NCBI GenBank assembly: GCA_902554705.1 | Contig: CACDPP010000002.1 | Span: 38,072-102,071 of the forward strand | DNA length: 64,000 nt | DNA from: Paracoccaceae bacterium | Lineage (GTDB): Bacteria > Pseudomonadota > Alphaproteobacteria > Rhodobacterales > Rhodobacteraceae | Direction of reading: 5' to 3' | Shown: positions 1 through 8,913 of the stretch, one piece after another | How the letters are laid out: the number at the start of each line of letters is the position of its first letter | Position numbering within the stretch: the first letter of the stretch is position 1 | The notes under the pieces: model-generated | The model's input: only the letters and a program-made list of their open reading frames with translations | What the model was told of the DNA's origin: nothing | Databases searched by the model: none | Made by a program: the position numbers and the translations under genes

Positions 1-34
1 AGATAGTCCAGAAATCTCTGGTATTCGATTTGCA

Positions 35-1198
35 ATGTACGTATTGCCTTTCGCAATTTCCCAAACACTTGCTTGGGCGACATGCTTTTATTCGTTCCCT
101 GCCTTTTTACCAATATGGGAAACCCAATTAGGTTTTTCTAAAACCTCACTGACTGGAGCATATACTTTATCACTTTTTGTGGCTGCAATTTTCGCGCCTT
201 TTGTGGGGCGATTTATCGACAAAGGTTCTGGAAGCTTAGTATTTTCTTTTGGCACTATTCTAGCGTTTTCTTGTCTCTTCTCACTGTCTAAAGCAACTGA
301 GATTTGGCATTTTTATTTTCTATGGTTTTTCATGGGTATAGCGATGTCTTGCTCTCTTTATGAAGCATGCTTTGCTTTTTTAACGACTACTATGGCGAAT
401 AATGCAAGAAGAGCGATAACTTTTGTAACGTTGGCTGCTGGCTTTGGGGGCACAATTTCTTTTTCCGGCGCTCATTTTTTAACTCAGTTTTTTGGTTGGA
501 GATCAGCAGTACTAGTTTTTTCTTTAGTAATTTTGTTCGTGAACCTACCCTTAGTTTGGAGCGCAACAAAAATGTTAAACAAATTTTCTAAGGGGTTTGT
601 TAAACAGTCTTCTAGAAATTTAAAAGATGCTCTATCTGTGATGAAAAAACCAATTTTTTGGCTTATTGGCGGCACTTTTGCGTTCATGTCATTCAATCAC
701 GGGATGATAATAAGTCATCTTCTACCAATTTTTTATGACAGGGGCCTTGATGCTAAAACAGCTGTTCTAGCAGCCTCCTGCATTGGGCCAATGCAAGTTA
801 TAGGTCGTTTGATGATGCTTGCATCCGAGAAAAAAGTTTCTGTATTATCGCTTTGTTGTTTGTCTTTTATTTCAATGTTCGTTGCTGGTTGGTCAATCTT
901 TTTGGGAAACCTTTCTCTTGGTTTAATAATAGCGTTTGTTGTTTTTCAAGGAGCAAGCTATGGCGTTTTGAGTATTATTCGCCCTACTGTGATCTCAGGT
1001 CTTCTTGGTCGCAATGACTTCGGAATTATCTCTGGACTGTTGGCCGTTGGGTTTGTTCTAGGATCTGCTTTAGCTCCTTTATTTGGATCATTAGTTTGGC
1101 AGTTGGGTAGCTATGATCTAGTAATATTTGTGGCGTTGCTGTTGCCCGCTTTTTCTTTAGTTTTAATGATCGCTGCCTGGCGTCTTAAGCCGCAATAG
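35..1198 (+). CDS. MFS transporter, 12-TM type, possibly 5'-truncated by the window edge
   Basis: Major facilitator superfamily permease of 387 residues from the first ATG. The protein is almost entirely hydrophobic, with about 12 predicted membrane segments and the loop motif GRFIDKGSG near residue 67, which corresponds to the MFS loop 2-3 signature. The substrate cannot be read from the sequence; the general look is that of monocarboxylate or OxlT-like carriers. No Shine-Dalgarno sequence precedes this ATG, and the frame stays open to base 2 of the window, so the true start may lie upstream and outside the window. An aquaporin-like gene follows 74 bp downstream on the same strand. Confidence 0.85.
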   Translation: MYVLPFAISQTLAWATCFYSFPAFLPIWETQLGFSKTSLTGAYTLSLFVAAIFAPFVGRFIDKGSGSLVFSFGTILAFSCLFSLSKATEIWHFYFLWFFMGIAMSCSLYEACFAFLTTTMANNARRAITFVTLAAGFGGTISFSGAHFLTQFFGWRSAVLVFSLVILFVNLPLVWSATKMLNKFSKGFVKQSSRNLKDALSVMKKPIFWLIGGTFAFMSFNHGMIISHLLPIFYDRGLDAKTAVLAASCIGPMQVIGRLMMLASEKKVSVLSLCCLSFISMFVAGWSIFLGNLSLGLIIAFVVFQGASYGVLSIIRPTVISGLLGRNDFGIISGLLAVGFVLGSALAPLFGSLVWQLGSYDLVIFVALLLPAFSLVLMIAAWRLKPQ

Positions 1199-1272
1199 CC
1201 AAATTATGAATTTTCAATGAAAATACTCTAAACAGGGTTTGCCTCTTTTTATTGTTCTAGTATTTAAACATT

Positions 1273-1926
1273 ATGAAAGCTTTTGTTTCTGAATTTATGG
1301 GTACGCTTTTTCTTGTTGCTACGGTAGTCGGTTCTGGAATTATGGCTGAAAACCTTTCAATGGGAAATCAGGCTTTGGCGCTTTTGGCTAATGCCATTGC
1401 CACAGGTGCTATTCTGTATGTTTTGATTACAATATTTAATGAAATATCTGGCGCTCACTTTAACCCGGTTGTTAGTTTAATAATGTTTGCTATGAAAAAG
1501 CTCAGCTTTTCAGAGTTTTTGGCATATGTATCTGTTCAAATAATTGGGGGAGTACTAGGTACGTTTTTAGCCCATTTCATGTTTGAGATATCAATTATTC
1601 AGTTTTCGACAAACGTTCGCACAGGGTCTTCTCAATATTTTTCAGAAGTCATAGCTGCTTTTGGATTACTGCTAACTATTTTACTTGGGTCGAAACAAAA
1701 AACAGGTTCCGTCGCTACTTTGGTCGCATTTTATATTACTGCAGCCTACTGGTTTACTTCTTCAACTAGCTTTGCCAATCCGGCTGTTACTATTGCAAGA
1801 ACATTAACTGATACTTTCTCTGGTATCCAACATGGCGATACTATTCCATTTATAATGGCGCAAATTATTGGTGGTTTACTTGCATATCTGGTATTTATGT
1901 ACCTAAGTCAGTCCAAAAGAATTTGA
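1273..1926 (+). CDS. MIP/aquaporin family channel
   Basis: A 217-residue membrane channel of the major intrinsic protein family, with six predicted membrane spans. Both half-helix signatures are present: the first is NPV (residues 64-66, in GAHFNPVVS) instead of the usual NPA, and the second is canonical NPA (169-171) followed by the selectivity-filter arginine Arg176. Short bacterial MIPs of this kind pass water, glycerol or small uncharged solutes such as arsenite (the AqpS type). No arsenic gene is next to it, so the solute is unknown. The altered first NPA motif and the short length fit the AqpS-like branch better than GlpF. Confidence 0.85.
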   Translation: MKAFVSEFMGTLFLVATVVGSGIMAENLSMGNQALALLANAIATGAILYVLITIFNEISGAHFNPVVSLIMFAMKKLSFSEFLAYVSVQIIGGVLGTFLAHFMFEISIIQFSTNVRTGSSQYFSEVIAAFGLLLTILLGSKQKTGSVATLVAFYITAAYWFTSSTSFANPAVTIARTLTDTFSGIQHGDTIPFIMAQIIGGLLAYLVFMYLSQSKRI

Positions 1927-1991
1927 AAAATCACTGTGAGATTGAGTCAGGAAAAATAAACTCAAGTGTTTAAAGAGGGCCACTATTAAAA

Positions 1992-2777
1992 ATGTCGAAT
2001 GAAGTTTTGTATAACAATCAAGTAATCTCTTTTTTGGAAGAGCTATGGGGAGACGGATTTTTATCACCTGGAGGTTCCGATGAAGTTAAGAAAGTGCTCG
2101 AAGGTATAAAAATCAAAGATCAACGAGTTTTGGATATTGGTTCGGGATCCGGGGCTTGTGCAGTTCTATTGGCAAAAAATTATTTGGCGAAGCAAGTAGT
2201 GGGAATTGATGTTGAGCCACCTGTTTGTGACGCTGCTCGAAATCATGTGTTAGCAGCAGGTTTATCAGAAAAAATTAGTATTGAACTTGTTTCTCCGGGG
2301 CAATTGCCTTTTGAAGACGGTTCTTTTGAAGTTGTGTTTTCTAAGGACTCAATTATCCACATTCCAGATAAGTCTGCTTTAGCCTCAGATGTTTTTAGAG
2401 TTTTGAAACCGGGTGGTCAGTTTGCGGCATCAGACTGGTTAATAAGCCATGATGGAAAGCCATCGCCTGAAATGTCTGAATATATAAAAGCTGAAGGTCT
2501 TGACTTTGCTATGGCTTCACCGGGCGAATACCAGAAAGCATTAGTTACAGCAGGATTTGTTGAAATAGAGCTAGTAAATAGAAACCCTTGGTATTCTAAG
2601 GTCGCAGCTAAAGAACTGGAATGGCTAAAAGGTCCAGACAGACAAGATTTAGCCAAACGTCATGGGAAAGAGTTTATTGATCACCAAATTGAAATCTGGA
2701 TGAAACTAGTTGGAGTTCTAAAAAGTGGAGAACATTGCCCACATCATATCCGAGCAAAAAAACCTTTAGATAGTTAA
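1992..2777 (+). CDS. SAM-dependent class I methyltransferase
   Basis: A 261-residue cytoplasmic methyltransferase. Motif I (VLDIGSGSG, residues 46-54) and a following acidic strand end (GIDVE) form the SAM site. The later elements FSKDSIIHIPDK and RVLKPGGQF are typical of the Methyltransf_11 and phosphoethanolamine or sarcosine/dimethylglycine N-methyltransferase families. The C-terminal part (SDWLISHDGKP and beyond) also resembles the phosphoethanolamine methyltransferases, so an amine or small-molecule N-methyltransferase is a reasonable guess, but the substrate is not determined. It lies 65 bp after the channel gene and converges with the SDR gene, their stops 5 bp apart. Confidence 0.8.
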   Translation: MSNEVLYNNQVISFLEELWGDGFLSPGGSDEVKKVLEGIKIKDQRVLDIGSGSGACAVLLAKNYLAKQVVGIDVEPPVCDAARNHVLAAGLSEKISIELVSPGQLPFEDGSFEVVFSKDSIIHIPDKSALASDVFRVLKPGGQFAASDWLISHDGKPSPEMSEYIKAEGLDFAMASPGEYQKALVTAGFVEIELVNRNPWYSKVAAKELEWLKGPDRQDLAKRHGKEFIDHQIEIWMKLVGVLKSGEHCPHHIRAKKPLDS

Positions 2778-2782
2778 CTAAT

Positions 2783-3493
2783 TTATTTACTGGCTTTCTT
2801 AAATTTAAATGATTTAGATGCTGGCGATAAGTTTATTTCATCGATTATCGTTCCCTGCCGGGTTCCTAAAAAATCAAATACAATCTTTGCAATATCTTCT
2901 GTTTCGATGGCATTGGTTTCAAGTCCATCTGGTTCGAACCCCAATTTATCAAAGAATGGACTTCTGACCATTCCAGGATTTATTAAGCAAACACGAACTC
3001 CCGCAGGTCCTGCTTCATTTCTAAGTGCTTGTGCAAATCCCCTCAAACCAAATTTAGCAGCGGAATACAGTGTTGCTTTCTTTTTGCCTATCACCCCAGC
3101 CTCTGATCCGAGTATAAAAATGTCTCCATTCCCTCGCGATTTCATATGAGCCACAATTGCTCGGCATAAGACGATATGTGAGACAAGATTAAGATTTATA
3201 AAGTTTTCAATCTGAAGACTGGAAAAGTTTTCTAATGATTTGAAGTCTCCGTAACCAGCTCCACTTAAAAAGACGTCAATATCTGGATTTTCCTTAAGGA
3301 TAGATTTAATTAATTCTGGAAGTTTTTTGACTTTAGATAAGTCGGCTTCTATCGGGATATAATTTTTTTCATCTGGCTTGAATTTACTATGGTCTCTGGC
3401 TAGACCAATTACCCTAATTCCACTTTCCAAAAACTTTTCTGATATTGACTTGCCAATCCCACTGGAACTTCCAGATATTAATGCGGCTTTCAT
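2783..3493 (-). CDS. Short-chain dehydrogenase/reductase
   Basis: A 236-residue classical SDR oxidoreductase. The Rossmann motif GSSSGIG (residues 8-14) binds NAD(P), the NAG-like motif appears as SGAGYG, the catalytic serine lies in FILGSEAG, and the YSAAK motif (near residue 143) gives the Tyr-Lys pair. The substrate is unknown. The ATG start has only a weak purine-rich leader. It lies just upstream of the radical SAM gene that ends the operon beyond it but is separated from it by a short non-coding gap and is probably transcribed on its own or by read-through. Confidence 0.85.
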   Translation of the reverse strand: MKAALISGSSSGIGKSISEKFLESGIRVIGLARDHSKFKPDEKNYIPIEADLSKVKKLPELIKSILKENPDIDVFLSGAGYGDFKSLENFSSLQIENFINLNLVSHIVLCRAIVAHMKSRGNGDIFILGSEAGVIGKKKATLYSAAKFGLRGFAQALRNEAGPAGVRVCLINPGMVRSPFFDKLGFEPDGLETNAIETEDIAKIVFDFLGTRQGTIIDEINLSPASKSFKFKKASK

Positions 3494-3514
3494 ATTTGTT
3501 TCTTTCTAGGTTGT

Positions 3515-4519
3515 TTATATGGTGCACTGAAAAATTTTATTTTCTGATATGTAATTATTTAATTCAGATTTTAAGAAATCATGCATTTGTGTTTCAATCT
3601 TTGTCCCATAAGACACCACCCCGTTTGTTTCTTCCATCGGAAAAGCAAAAAGTTTGTGTTCTGGATGAAGACTAGCTGCTTTTTTATACATTTTTTTTGG
3701 GAATCTAAGTGGGCCATAACTTATTGAATGTATCCTTTCTGGATCTAGGCCATTCATTATATCAGCGAAAAGAGCGGAATAGAGTTCTTTCCAATCAGAG
3801 GTATATATGAGTGGATCAAATCTGAGGCCTATTTTCCAACCGGCATCCGCAAGTTGTTTAATAGCACTAATTCGTCTGTTTATACTTGGTGCCTTACTGT
3901 CCAGAGACTTAGCAACTTGGGCTGGAGATAAGCTAAAAGCAGCGACACAGTTGGATAGAGGTTCTCTTTGAAGAAGTGAACCAATTGCAATACTTTTAGT
4001 TCGTAATTCAAGCTCAACATTAGAAAGCCCGTTGAAAAAATTTAAAGCTTGATTGGCAAAGCCACTTAATTTGTCGAAGGCTAAAGAGTCACAATCATAG
4101 CCAGAAAAAAATGTAAGCGATTGGCCTTTATATTTTTTAATTTTTTCAGAAATTGATCTGAAGAAATCTTCATAATTTACGAATAATACAAAATTAGCCG
4201 AAGAGTACATTCCTTGTAGAAAGCAATATTTACAATCATAAAGACAGTTATACATGTGGGAAAAATAAAAATTTTTGTGGGAATCCATTCCGAAACCTGA
4301 AGGCACTGGCAAGACAAAATTGTCGTATTTTTTAGCCAATATGAGTGCTGGATTTTTTTTCTGCAATTTGAAGTTTTGATGCCGCTTATTGAATAATTCT
4401 TGATAACGATCTATTGGAACCCAACCCGCTCTGGGAAGAGCTCTCCGGATGCGCTCCGTTGTTGGGTGCTCATAAATTTCTTCCTCGAAAAAAATCGTTT
4501 CAATCAAAGCGCATTCCAA
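3515..4519 (-). CDS. Spore photoproduct lyase-like radical SAM protein
   Basis: A 334-residue radical SAM enzyme. Cys92, Cys96 and Cys99 in CLYDCKYC make the CX3CX2C site for a 4Fe-4S cluster, and the block FYFSHMYN ahead of it plus FLQGMY behind it match the SplB (spore photoproduct lyase) family. SplB reverses the 5-thyminyl-5,6-dihydrothymine lesion in spores; this organism is not expected to sporulate, so the true substrate may be another DNA or nucleotide adduct. The start is a TTG inside the end of the preceding gene (16-bp overlap), preceded by GAGG, which points to translational coupling. It is the last gene of the three-gene operon. Confidence 0.8.
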   Translation of the reverse strand: MECALIETIFFEEEIYEHPTTERIRRALPRAGWVPIDRYQELFNKRHQNFKLQKKNPALILAKKYDNFVLPVPSGFGMDSHKNFYFSHMYNCLYDCKYCFLQGMYSSANFVLFVNYEDFFRSISEKIKKYKGQSLTFFSGYDCDSLAFDKLSGFANQALNFFNGLSNVELELRTKSIAIGSLLQREPLSNCVAAFSLSPAQVAKSLDSKAPSINRRISAIKQLADAGWKIGLRFDPLIYTSDWKELYSALFADIMNGLDPERIHSISYGPLRFPKKMYKKAASLHPEHKLFAFPMEETNGVVSYGTKIETQMHDFLKSELNNYISENKIFQCTI

Positions 4520-5373
4520 TCCTCTACATTGAGCAAAACTTCTTTCTCTAACCTTAATATTATCTCCTTTGGCTGAGAATTTAAAAACTCAGATAAGTCC
4601 AGCCTTTTTGAAGGGAAAGCAACTTTCCACTTTCTATAGATTTCTCGAAATTTATACTTGTTGGTCTCGGTGAATTTAAATCTTTTTTCAAACTCTATAA
4701 CTTCATTTGGGATTGAAAGACGTTTCTTTTCTTCCTCTACCAATATCTCAATTTCGGCTAAAATATCTGAGATTTTTGATAATTGTTTTTCTATCAATTC
4801 TCGAACTAAATGCTTTGTAATCAAAGATGAAGAAGCACTTGGTGTATCAGAAACAATCTTAATCACGTAGGTAAGCTCATTGCACGAAAAAGATGGAGCC
4901 ATTTCACAGAAACCAGCAGCTTCCATATCATATAATACTTTCTCCTTGTATCCATTTTCTGGCTTGCTGACTGTAAATAAAATTGCTGCCGGTATTAGTT
5001 TGGAAAGTCTTAATCCTGGAAAAAAGGCGGCTCCACTTTCTTTTGAGACTACTTTATTAGCTTGATATATATCTCCTATTGGGCCCTTGAAAAACCCAGC
5101 TATTCCAAAATTAATCCAAGCTGAGTGGTCATTAATTTTTAAATGGTTCTTTAAAAATGTTGCGGCGGCTGCTGATTTTATCGATCCCATACCGGATATA
5201 ACAAGAGCATGCCCTTTCTCTTCATTAGCGTAAATTGGGAAAAGAGATTTATTTTCCACAATTTTCATATTGAAGGCATCTATTAATGGTGTGGCTTCTG
5301 CTCGAAGTGCAGTTACCCAGCAAAATTTAAACTGAAGCTCCGTATTATTCTCAACATCAGTAAATTCACTCAT
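4504..5373 (-). CDS. Nucleoside phosphorylase (MTAN/PNP)-like protein
   Basis: A 289-residue protein of the PNP_UDP_1 phosphorylase/nucleosidase fold. Visible blocks are the N-terminal WVTALRAEATPL, the glycine-rich VISGMGSIKSA, NFGIAGFF, and YDMEAAGF, which carries the Met-Glu pair that contacts ribose in MTA/SAH nucleosidases. The C-terminal 100 residues are lysine/glutamate-rich and atypical for the family. The ATG chosen overlaps the glycosyltransferase stop by 8 bp (ATGAGTGA); an earlier in-frame TTG 18 bp upstream is possible. The next gene, an SplB-like radical SAM protein, overlaps its end. The pairing suggests a joint role in nucleotide or DNA-damage salvage, which is inference. Confidence 0.75.
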   Translation of the reverse strand: MSEFTDVENNTELQFKFCWVTALRAEATPLIDAFNMKIVENKSLFPIYANEEKGHALVISGMGSIKSAAAATFLKNHLKINDHSAWINFGIAGFFKGPIGDIYQANKVVSKESGAAFFPGLRLSKLIPAAILFTVSKPENGYKEKVLYDMEAAGFCEMAPSFSCNELTYVIKIVSDTPSASSSLITKHLVRELIEKQLSKISDILAEIEILVEEEKKRLSIPNEVIEFEKRFKFTETNKYKFREIYRKWKVAFPSKRLDLSEFLNSQPKEIILRLEKEVLLNVEDWNAL

Positions 5374-6232
5374 TGTCCAATAAACTCTCAAAGTGAACTA
5401 TTTTTTTATTGAGTTCATCTGTAAAATCTTTTTTGCCGCGTTTCATGGAGCCATTCATCAATATTTTAAGCTTTAAGATAAGTTCTGTTAGAGCAAGTTT
5501 GTATTTAGATCGACTTAAATTTTTATTTTTTAAAAGTTTTTCTAGACTGAAGATCCTAAATCTGTCCATTCCCCAGTACATTTGTGATAATTGATCTGAA
5601 TGCCCACCATTTTTAATAGTTAGTTGTTCATTTACAAAATGGGTCTGTTCAAAAGCACAATACCTTAACCAAAAATCATAGTCTTCGCATGCTTTTAAGC
5701 TTTCATCAAAACCTCCCAGGTCATTAAAAACAGATTTGTGAATTAAAGCTGAGCTTGGCGATATGCAGCACATTTTCAGACATTTTTCAAAAAGGTCACC
5801 TCCATTTTTGCCGTGCTTTTTATGCTGGTTTACTCTGATCCCATTTCTTATCCAGATTTCGTTGGTATGGCTGACTCTACAAGAGAAGCTTTCTTTCTTT
5901 AGTGACGATAATTGTGCTTCTAATTTAGTGGGCTTCCACTGATCGTCAGAGTCCAACAAGGCTACATATTCTGAGGAAGATAATTCTATTCCAATATTTC
6001 TGGCAGAACTAACGCCACCATTTTCTTTATAGATATATCGCAGGGATTTTTTTTGAGATTCAGATACTGAAAACCCTAAATTTTTCAGCACATCCCAAGT
6101 TTTATCATTCGATCCATCATCAACAACAATAACTTCTTTGGGTTTAAACGTTTGCGACAGTACGGATGAGACACTTTCTTCTATCAAGTGTGCCCTATTG
6201 AAGGTTGGAATTATAACAGAAACGTTTGGCAT
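5366..6232 (-). CDS. Family 2 glycosyltransferase
   Basis: GT-A fold glycosyltransferase of about 288 residues. It begins with VSVIIPTFNRA and carries the nucleotide-binding block VVDDGSND and the metal-binding region VALLDSDDQW. Such enzymes move a sugar from a nucleotide donor to a polysaccharide, lipid or protein acceptor on the cytosolic side. I chose the ATG directly before PNVSVIIP; an in-frame TTG 36 bp upstream would add 12 residues that do not belong to the fold. It is the first gene of an overlapping operon with the phosphorylase-like and SplB-like genes, an unusual partnership for a GT2. Confidence 0.85.
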   Translation of the reverse strand: MPNVSVIIPTFNRAHLIEESVSSVLSQTFKPKEVIVVDDGSNDKTWDVLKNLGFSVSESQKKSLRYIYKENGGVSSARNIGIELSSSEYVALLDSDDQWKPTKLEAQLSSLKKESFSCRVSHTNEIWIRNGIRVNQHKKHGKNGGDLFEKCLKMCCISPSSALIHKSVFNDLGGFDESLKACEDYDFWLRYCAFEQTHFVNEQLTIKNGGHSDQLSQMYWGMDRFRIFSLEKLLKNKNLSRSKYKLALTELILKLKILMNGSMKRGKKDFTDELNKKIVHFESLLDNE

Positions 6233-6341
6233 CAGAATAAACAGTGTACACACTTGAATAGCTATCAAACAGAGATTTTTACTTTATTTAAGAAATAAAA
6301 ACTGCACTAGTAAGTAATCTGGACGATTTGGAGGGATATTC

Positions 6342-7265
6342 ATGAAACCACTAGCTTTTTCTAAGTCTGGAAAATTCTGGAGAGGGAACCTGCATAGTCA
6401 CTCCAACCGCTCAGATGGGCTACTTTCACCTGATGATCTATGTCAAAGATATAAAGATGAAGGCTATAATTTTTTAGTGATTTCAGATCATTTCGTCGGT
6501 TTGTATAATTATCCAGTTACTGAGCCTTCAGACTTTTATGATCCTGAATTTAGTACTATTTTAGGTGCTGAGCTTCATTCGGGATCTACAGAGAATGGAG
6601 AAATTTGGCATATACTTGCTGTGGGATTGCCAAAAGATTTTTCACCAACTAATTCTCCAGATTTTGTTCCTACTGATAATCAAGAGACTGGGCCAGAAAT
6701 TGCCAAGCGGTGTGTTGAAGCCGGTGCTTTTGTAACAATAGCGCATCCTCAGTGGTCTGGGCTTACTTTGTCGGATGCCAGATCTATCAAGTCAGCCCAT
6801 GCCGTTGAAGTTTATAATCATGGTTGTGCTGTAAGTACCGATCGTCCTGACGGGTTTCACACATTAGATCTTCTCTTAGCTGAAGGTCGTGACCTGAACC
6901 TCGTGGCGACGGATGATGCACATTTTACTGATCCTGACTACTTTGGGGGCTGGGTGATGGTGAAATCTAATGAAAACAGTCCTGACTCTATTTTGGAAGC
7001 TCTAAAAGAGGGCACCTTTTACTCATCACAGGGACCTGATTTAGTAGACATTGAAATAGAAACTGGCTCAGTCGAGGTTCATTCGACACCAGTCAGTACG
7101 GTTATTATTCAAGGACAAGGCTCAGCTTACGTTGCCCAACATGGTGAAGCGTTAGTTTCCACACAACTTTCACTAGACCATCTTAAAAAAAGTCCATGGT
7201 TAAGGGTAACCGTGATCGACCATAATGGGAAAAGGGCTTGGTCAAACCCTATATGGAGACATTGA
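6342..7265 (+). CDS. PHP-domain metallohydrolase, CehA/McbA type
   Basis: A 307-residue PHP (polymerase and histidinol phosphatase) domain protein, preceded by a clear GGAGGG ribosome binding site. Metal ligands are visible in order: NLHSHSNRSDG, VISDHF, GAELHS, IAHPQW, EVYNHG and TDDAHF. After the PHP core comes a beta-rich tail ending in AWSNPIW, seen in the CehA/McbA group, which includes carbaryl hydrolase. The true substrate, an ester, carbamate or phosphodiester, is unknown. The larger PHP protein at 49.1 kb ends in a similar tail (AWSSPIY). Confidence 0.85.
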   Translation: MKPLAFSKSGKFWRGNLHSHSNRSDGLLSPDDLCQRYKDEGYNFLVISDHFVGLYNYPVTEPSDFYDPEFSTILGAELHSGSTENGEIWHILAVGLPKDFSPTNSPDFVPTDNQETGPEIAKRCVEAGAFVTIAHPQWSGLTLSDARSIKSAHAVEVYNHGCAVSTDRPDGFHTLDLLLAEGRDLNLVATDDAHFTDPDYFGGWVMVKSNENSPDSILEALKEGTFYSSQGPDLVDIEIETGSVEVHSTPVSTVIIQGQGSAYVAQHGEALVSTQLSLDHLKKSPWLRVTVIDHNGKRAWSNPIWRH

Positions 7266-7290
7266 GTTTAGGCAAAAACCGAAGCTTAAT

Positions 7291-8709
7291 TTATGCCCCC
7301 ATTATTGCTTTAACTTCAAGAAACTCTTCTAAGCCCCATTCTGCTTTCTCACGACCGTTGCCCGACTGTTTATAGCCTCCAAATGGTGCGTCTGCGCCAC
7401 CGGAGCCATAGTTAACATGAATTTGGCCAGCCCTCAGACGTCTTGCAATTGAAGTGAGTGTTTCTTTGTCTTCTCCTGAAACATAAGCCGCAAGGCCATA
7501 TTCAGTATCATTTGCAATCGCTACAGCATCATCAATATTCTCGTAGGTAAGCATTGAAAGAACAGGACCAAAAATTTCTTCTTTTGAAATTGCCATATCG
7601 TTTTGCACATCACCAAAAACCGTAGGTTTAGCGTAATAACCTTTTTCTAATCCGTCTGGTTTTCCAGTGCCACCAATCAATAGTTCAGCACCCTCATCAA
7701 TACCTTTTTGGATTAAATTTTGAACTTTTTCATACTGAACATTACTGACCAGAGGACCAATTGTTGTGCTGTCCTTTGTAGGGTCGCCGGCAATTACTTT
7801 TTCAGCTGCATCTTTCGCGATAGAGTATGCATCATCCTTTCGAACGGCTGGAACCAACATTCGTGTAGGTGCATTGCATGATTGACCTGTATTGCTCATA
7901 CAGGAATCAACTCCAGCACGGATTGATTTTTCAAAATTAGCGTCGTCTAAAATAATATTAGCTGACTTTCCGCCTAGTTCCTGACTTACTCGTTTGACAC
8001 TATCAGCGGACGCCTTTGCAACTGCGACGCCCCCCCTGGTTGACCCAGTAAAAGACATCATATCAATATCAGGATGGGCTGACATCGCTTCACCTACAAC
8101 TGGTCCCATGCCGTTTATAAGATTAAAAACCCCAGCTGGCACTTTTGCTTCATCTAATATCTCAGCAATAACCATTGATGAGAGTGGAGCAATTTCGGAA
8201 GGTTTTAATATGGCGGTACATCCTGCTGCAAGACAGGGTGCCAGTTTTGAAACGACCTGATTTACTGGCCAGTTCCATGGTGTGATTAATCCACAAACGC
8301 CAATTGGCTCATGTCTAATAATAAAGTTTCCATGCTCATACTCGAAATTATGATTGGTTAATGAGCGAATAGCTGCTTTTAAGTGTCCTAAACCAACCAT
8401 GGCTTGTGCACCCTTAGCCAGATAGGTGGGAGCGCCCATTTCGGTTTGAATAGCATCTGCTACGTCATCAAGACGACGTTTATAAATTTCTCTAATTGTT
8501 GTTAGCAAATCAATTCGTTGCTCAACGGGAGTTTGAGAGTAAGTTTGGAAAGCTTTTCTTGCTGCTTGAACAGCCTCATTCACATGACTTGCATCACCCA
8601 GAGATATTTTCGTGACTTTTTCTTCAGATGCGGGATTTATAACATCGAGTGTTTTAACACCACTTGGCGTCACCCAAGAGCCATTAATATAAAAGTCCAA
8701 CTTTTCCAT
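7291..8709 (-). CDS. NAD(P)-dependent aldehyde dehydrogenase
   Basis: A 472-residue soluble ALDH of normal family length. The general base Glu244 lies in SQELGGKSA, the nucleophile Cys278 in GQSCNAP, the cofactor-binding turn in SFTGSTRGG, and the proline-rich entry motif is TPWNWPVN. It oxidises an aldehyde to its acid; the substrate is not evident. The start ATG sits in the second copy of a 13-bp direct repeat with a 14-bp period (positions 8705-8731). The first copy supplies the GGAG used as ribosome binding site. It is convergent with the PHP gene and divergent from the fumarase operon. Confidence 0.92.
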   Translation of the reverse strand: MEKLDFYINGSWVTPSGVKTLDVINPASEEKVTKISLGDASHVNEAVQAARKAFQTYSQTPVEQRIDLLTTIREIYKRRLDDVADAIQTEMGAPTYLAKGAQAMVGLGHLKAAIRSLTNHNFEYEHGNFIIRHEPIGVCGLITPWNWPVNQVVSKLAPCLAAGCTAILKPSEIAPLSSMVIAEILDEAKVPAGVFNLINGMGPVVGEAMSAHPDIDMMSFTGSTRGGVAVAKASADSVKRVSQELGGKSANIILDDANFEKSIRAGVDSCMSNTGQSCNAPTRMLVPAVRKDDAYSIAKDAAEKVIAGDPTKDSTTIGPLVSNVQYEKVQNLIQKGIDEGAELLIGGTGKPDGLEKGYYAKPTVFGDVQNDMAISKEEIFGPVLSMLTYENIDDAVAIANDTEYGLAAYVSGEDKETLTSIARRLRAGQIHVNYGSGGADAPFGGYKQSGNGREKAEWGLEEFLEVKAIMGA

Positions 8710-8731
8710 AAACTATTCTCCATAAACTATT
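8705..8731. repeat. 13-bp tandem duplication at the aldehyde dehydrogenase start
   Basis: Two identical copies of TCCATAAACTATT lie 14 bp apart at the 5' end of the aldehyde dehydrogenase gene. On the coding strand this duplicates the start codon context. The upstream ATG is out of frame, while its GGAG falls about 8 bases before the real ATG. The duplication may have created or strengthened the ribosome binding site. Confidence 0.6.
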
Positions 8732-8913
8732 AAAAACGTCGAATCTGCTAAAATCCATAGGTTTCGATCTCTATAATCATAAGTCAGACAGTTAAAGCTT
8801 TATTATTCTAATGCGACCTTGTTGTTTATGAAACAGATGTTAGGCTATAGTCCGCATCAACAGAGCTTTGTTCTACTGACAATGACAAATTAGATAATGA
8901 GGAGCGACTGGTC

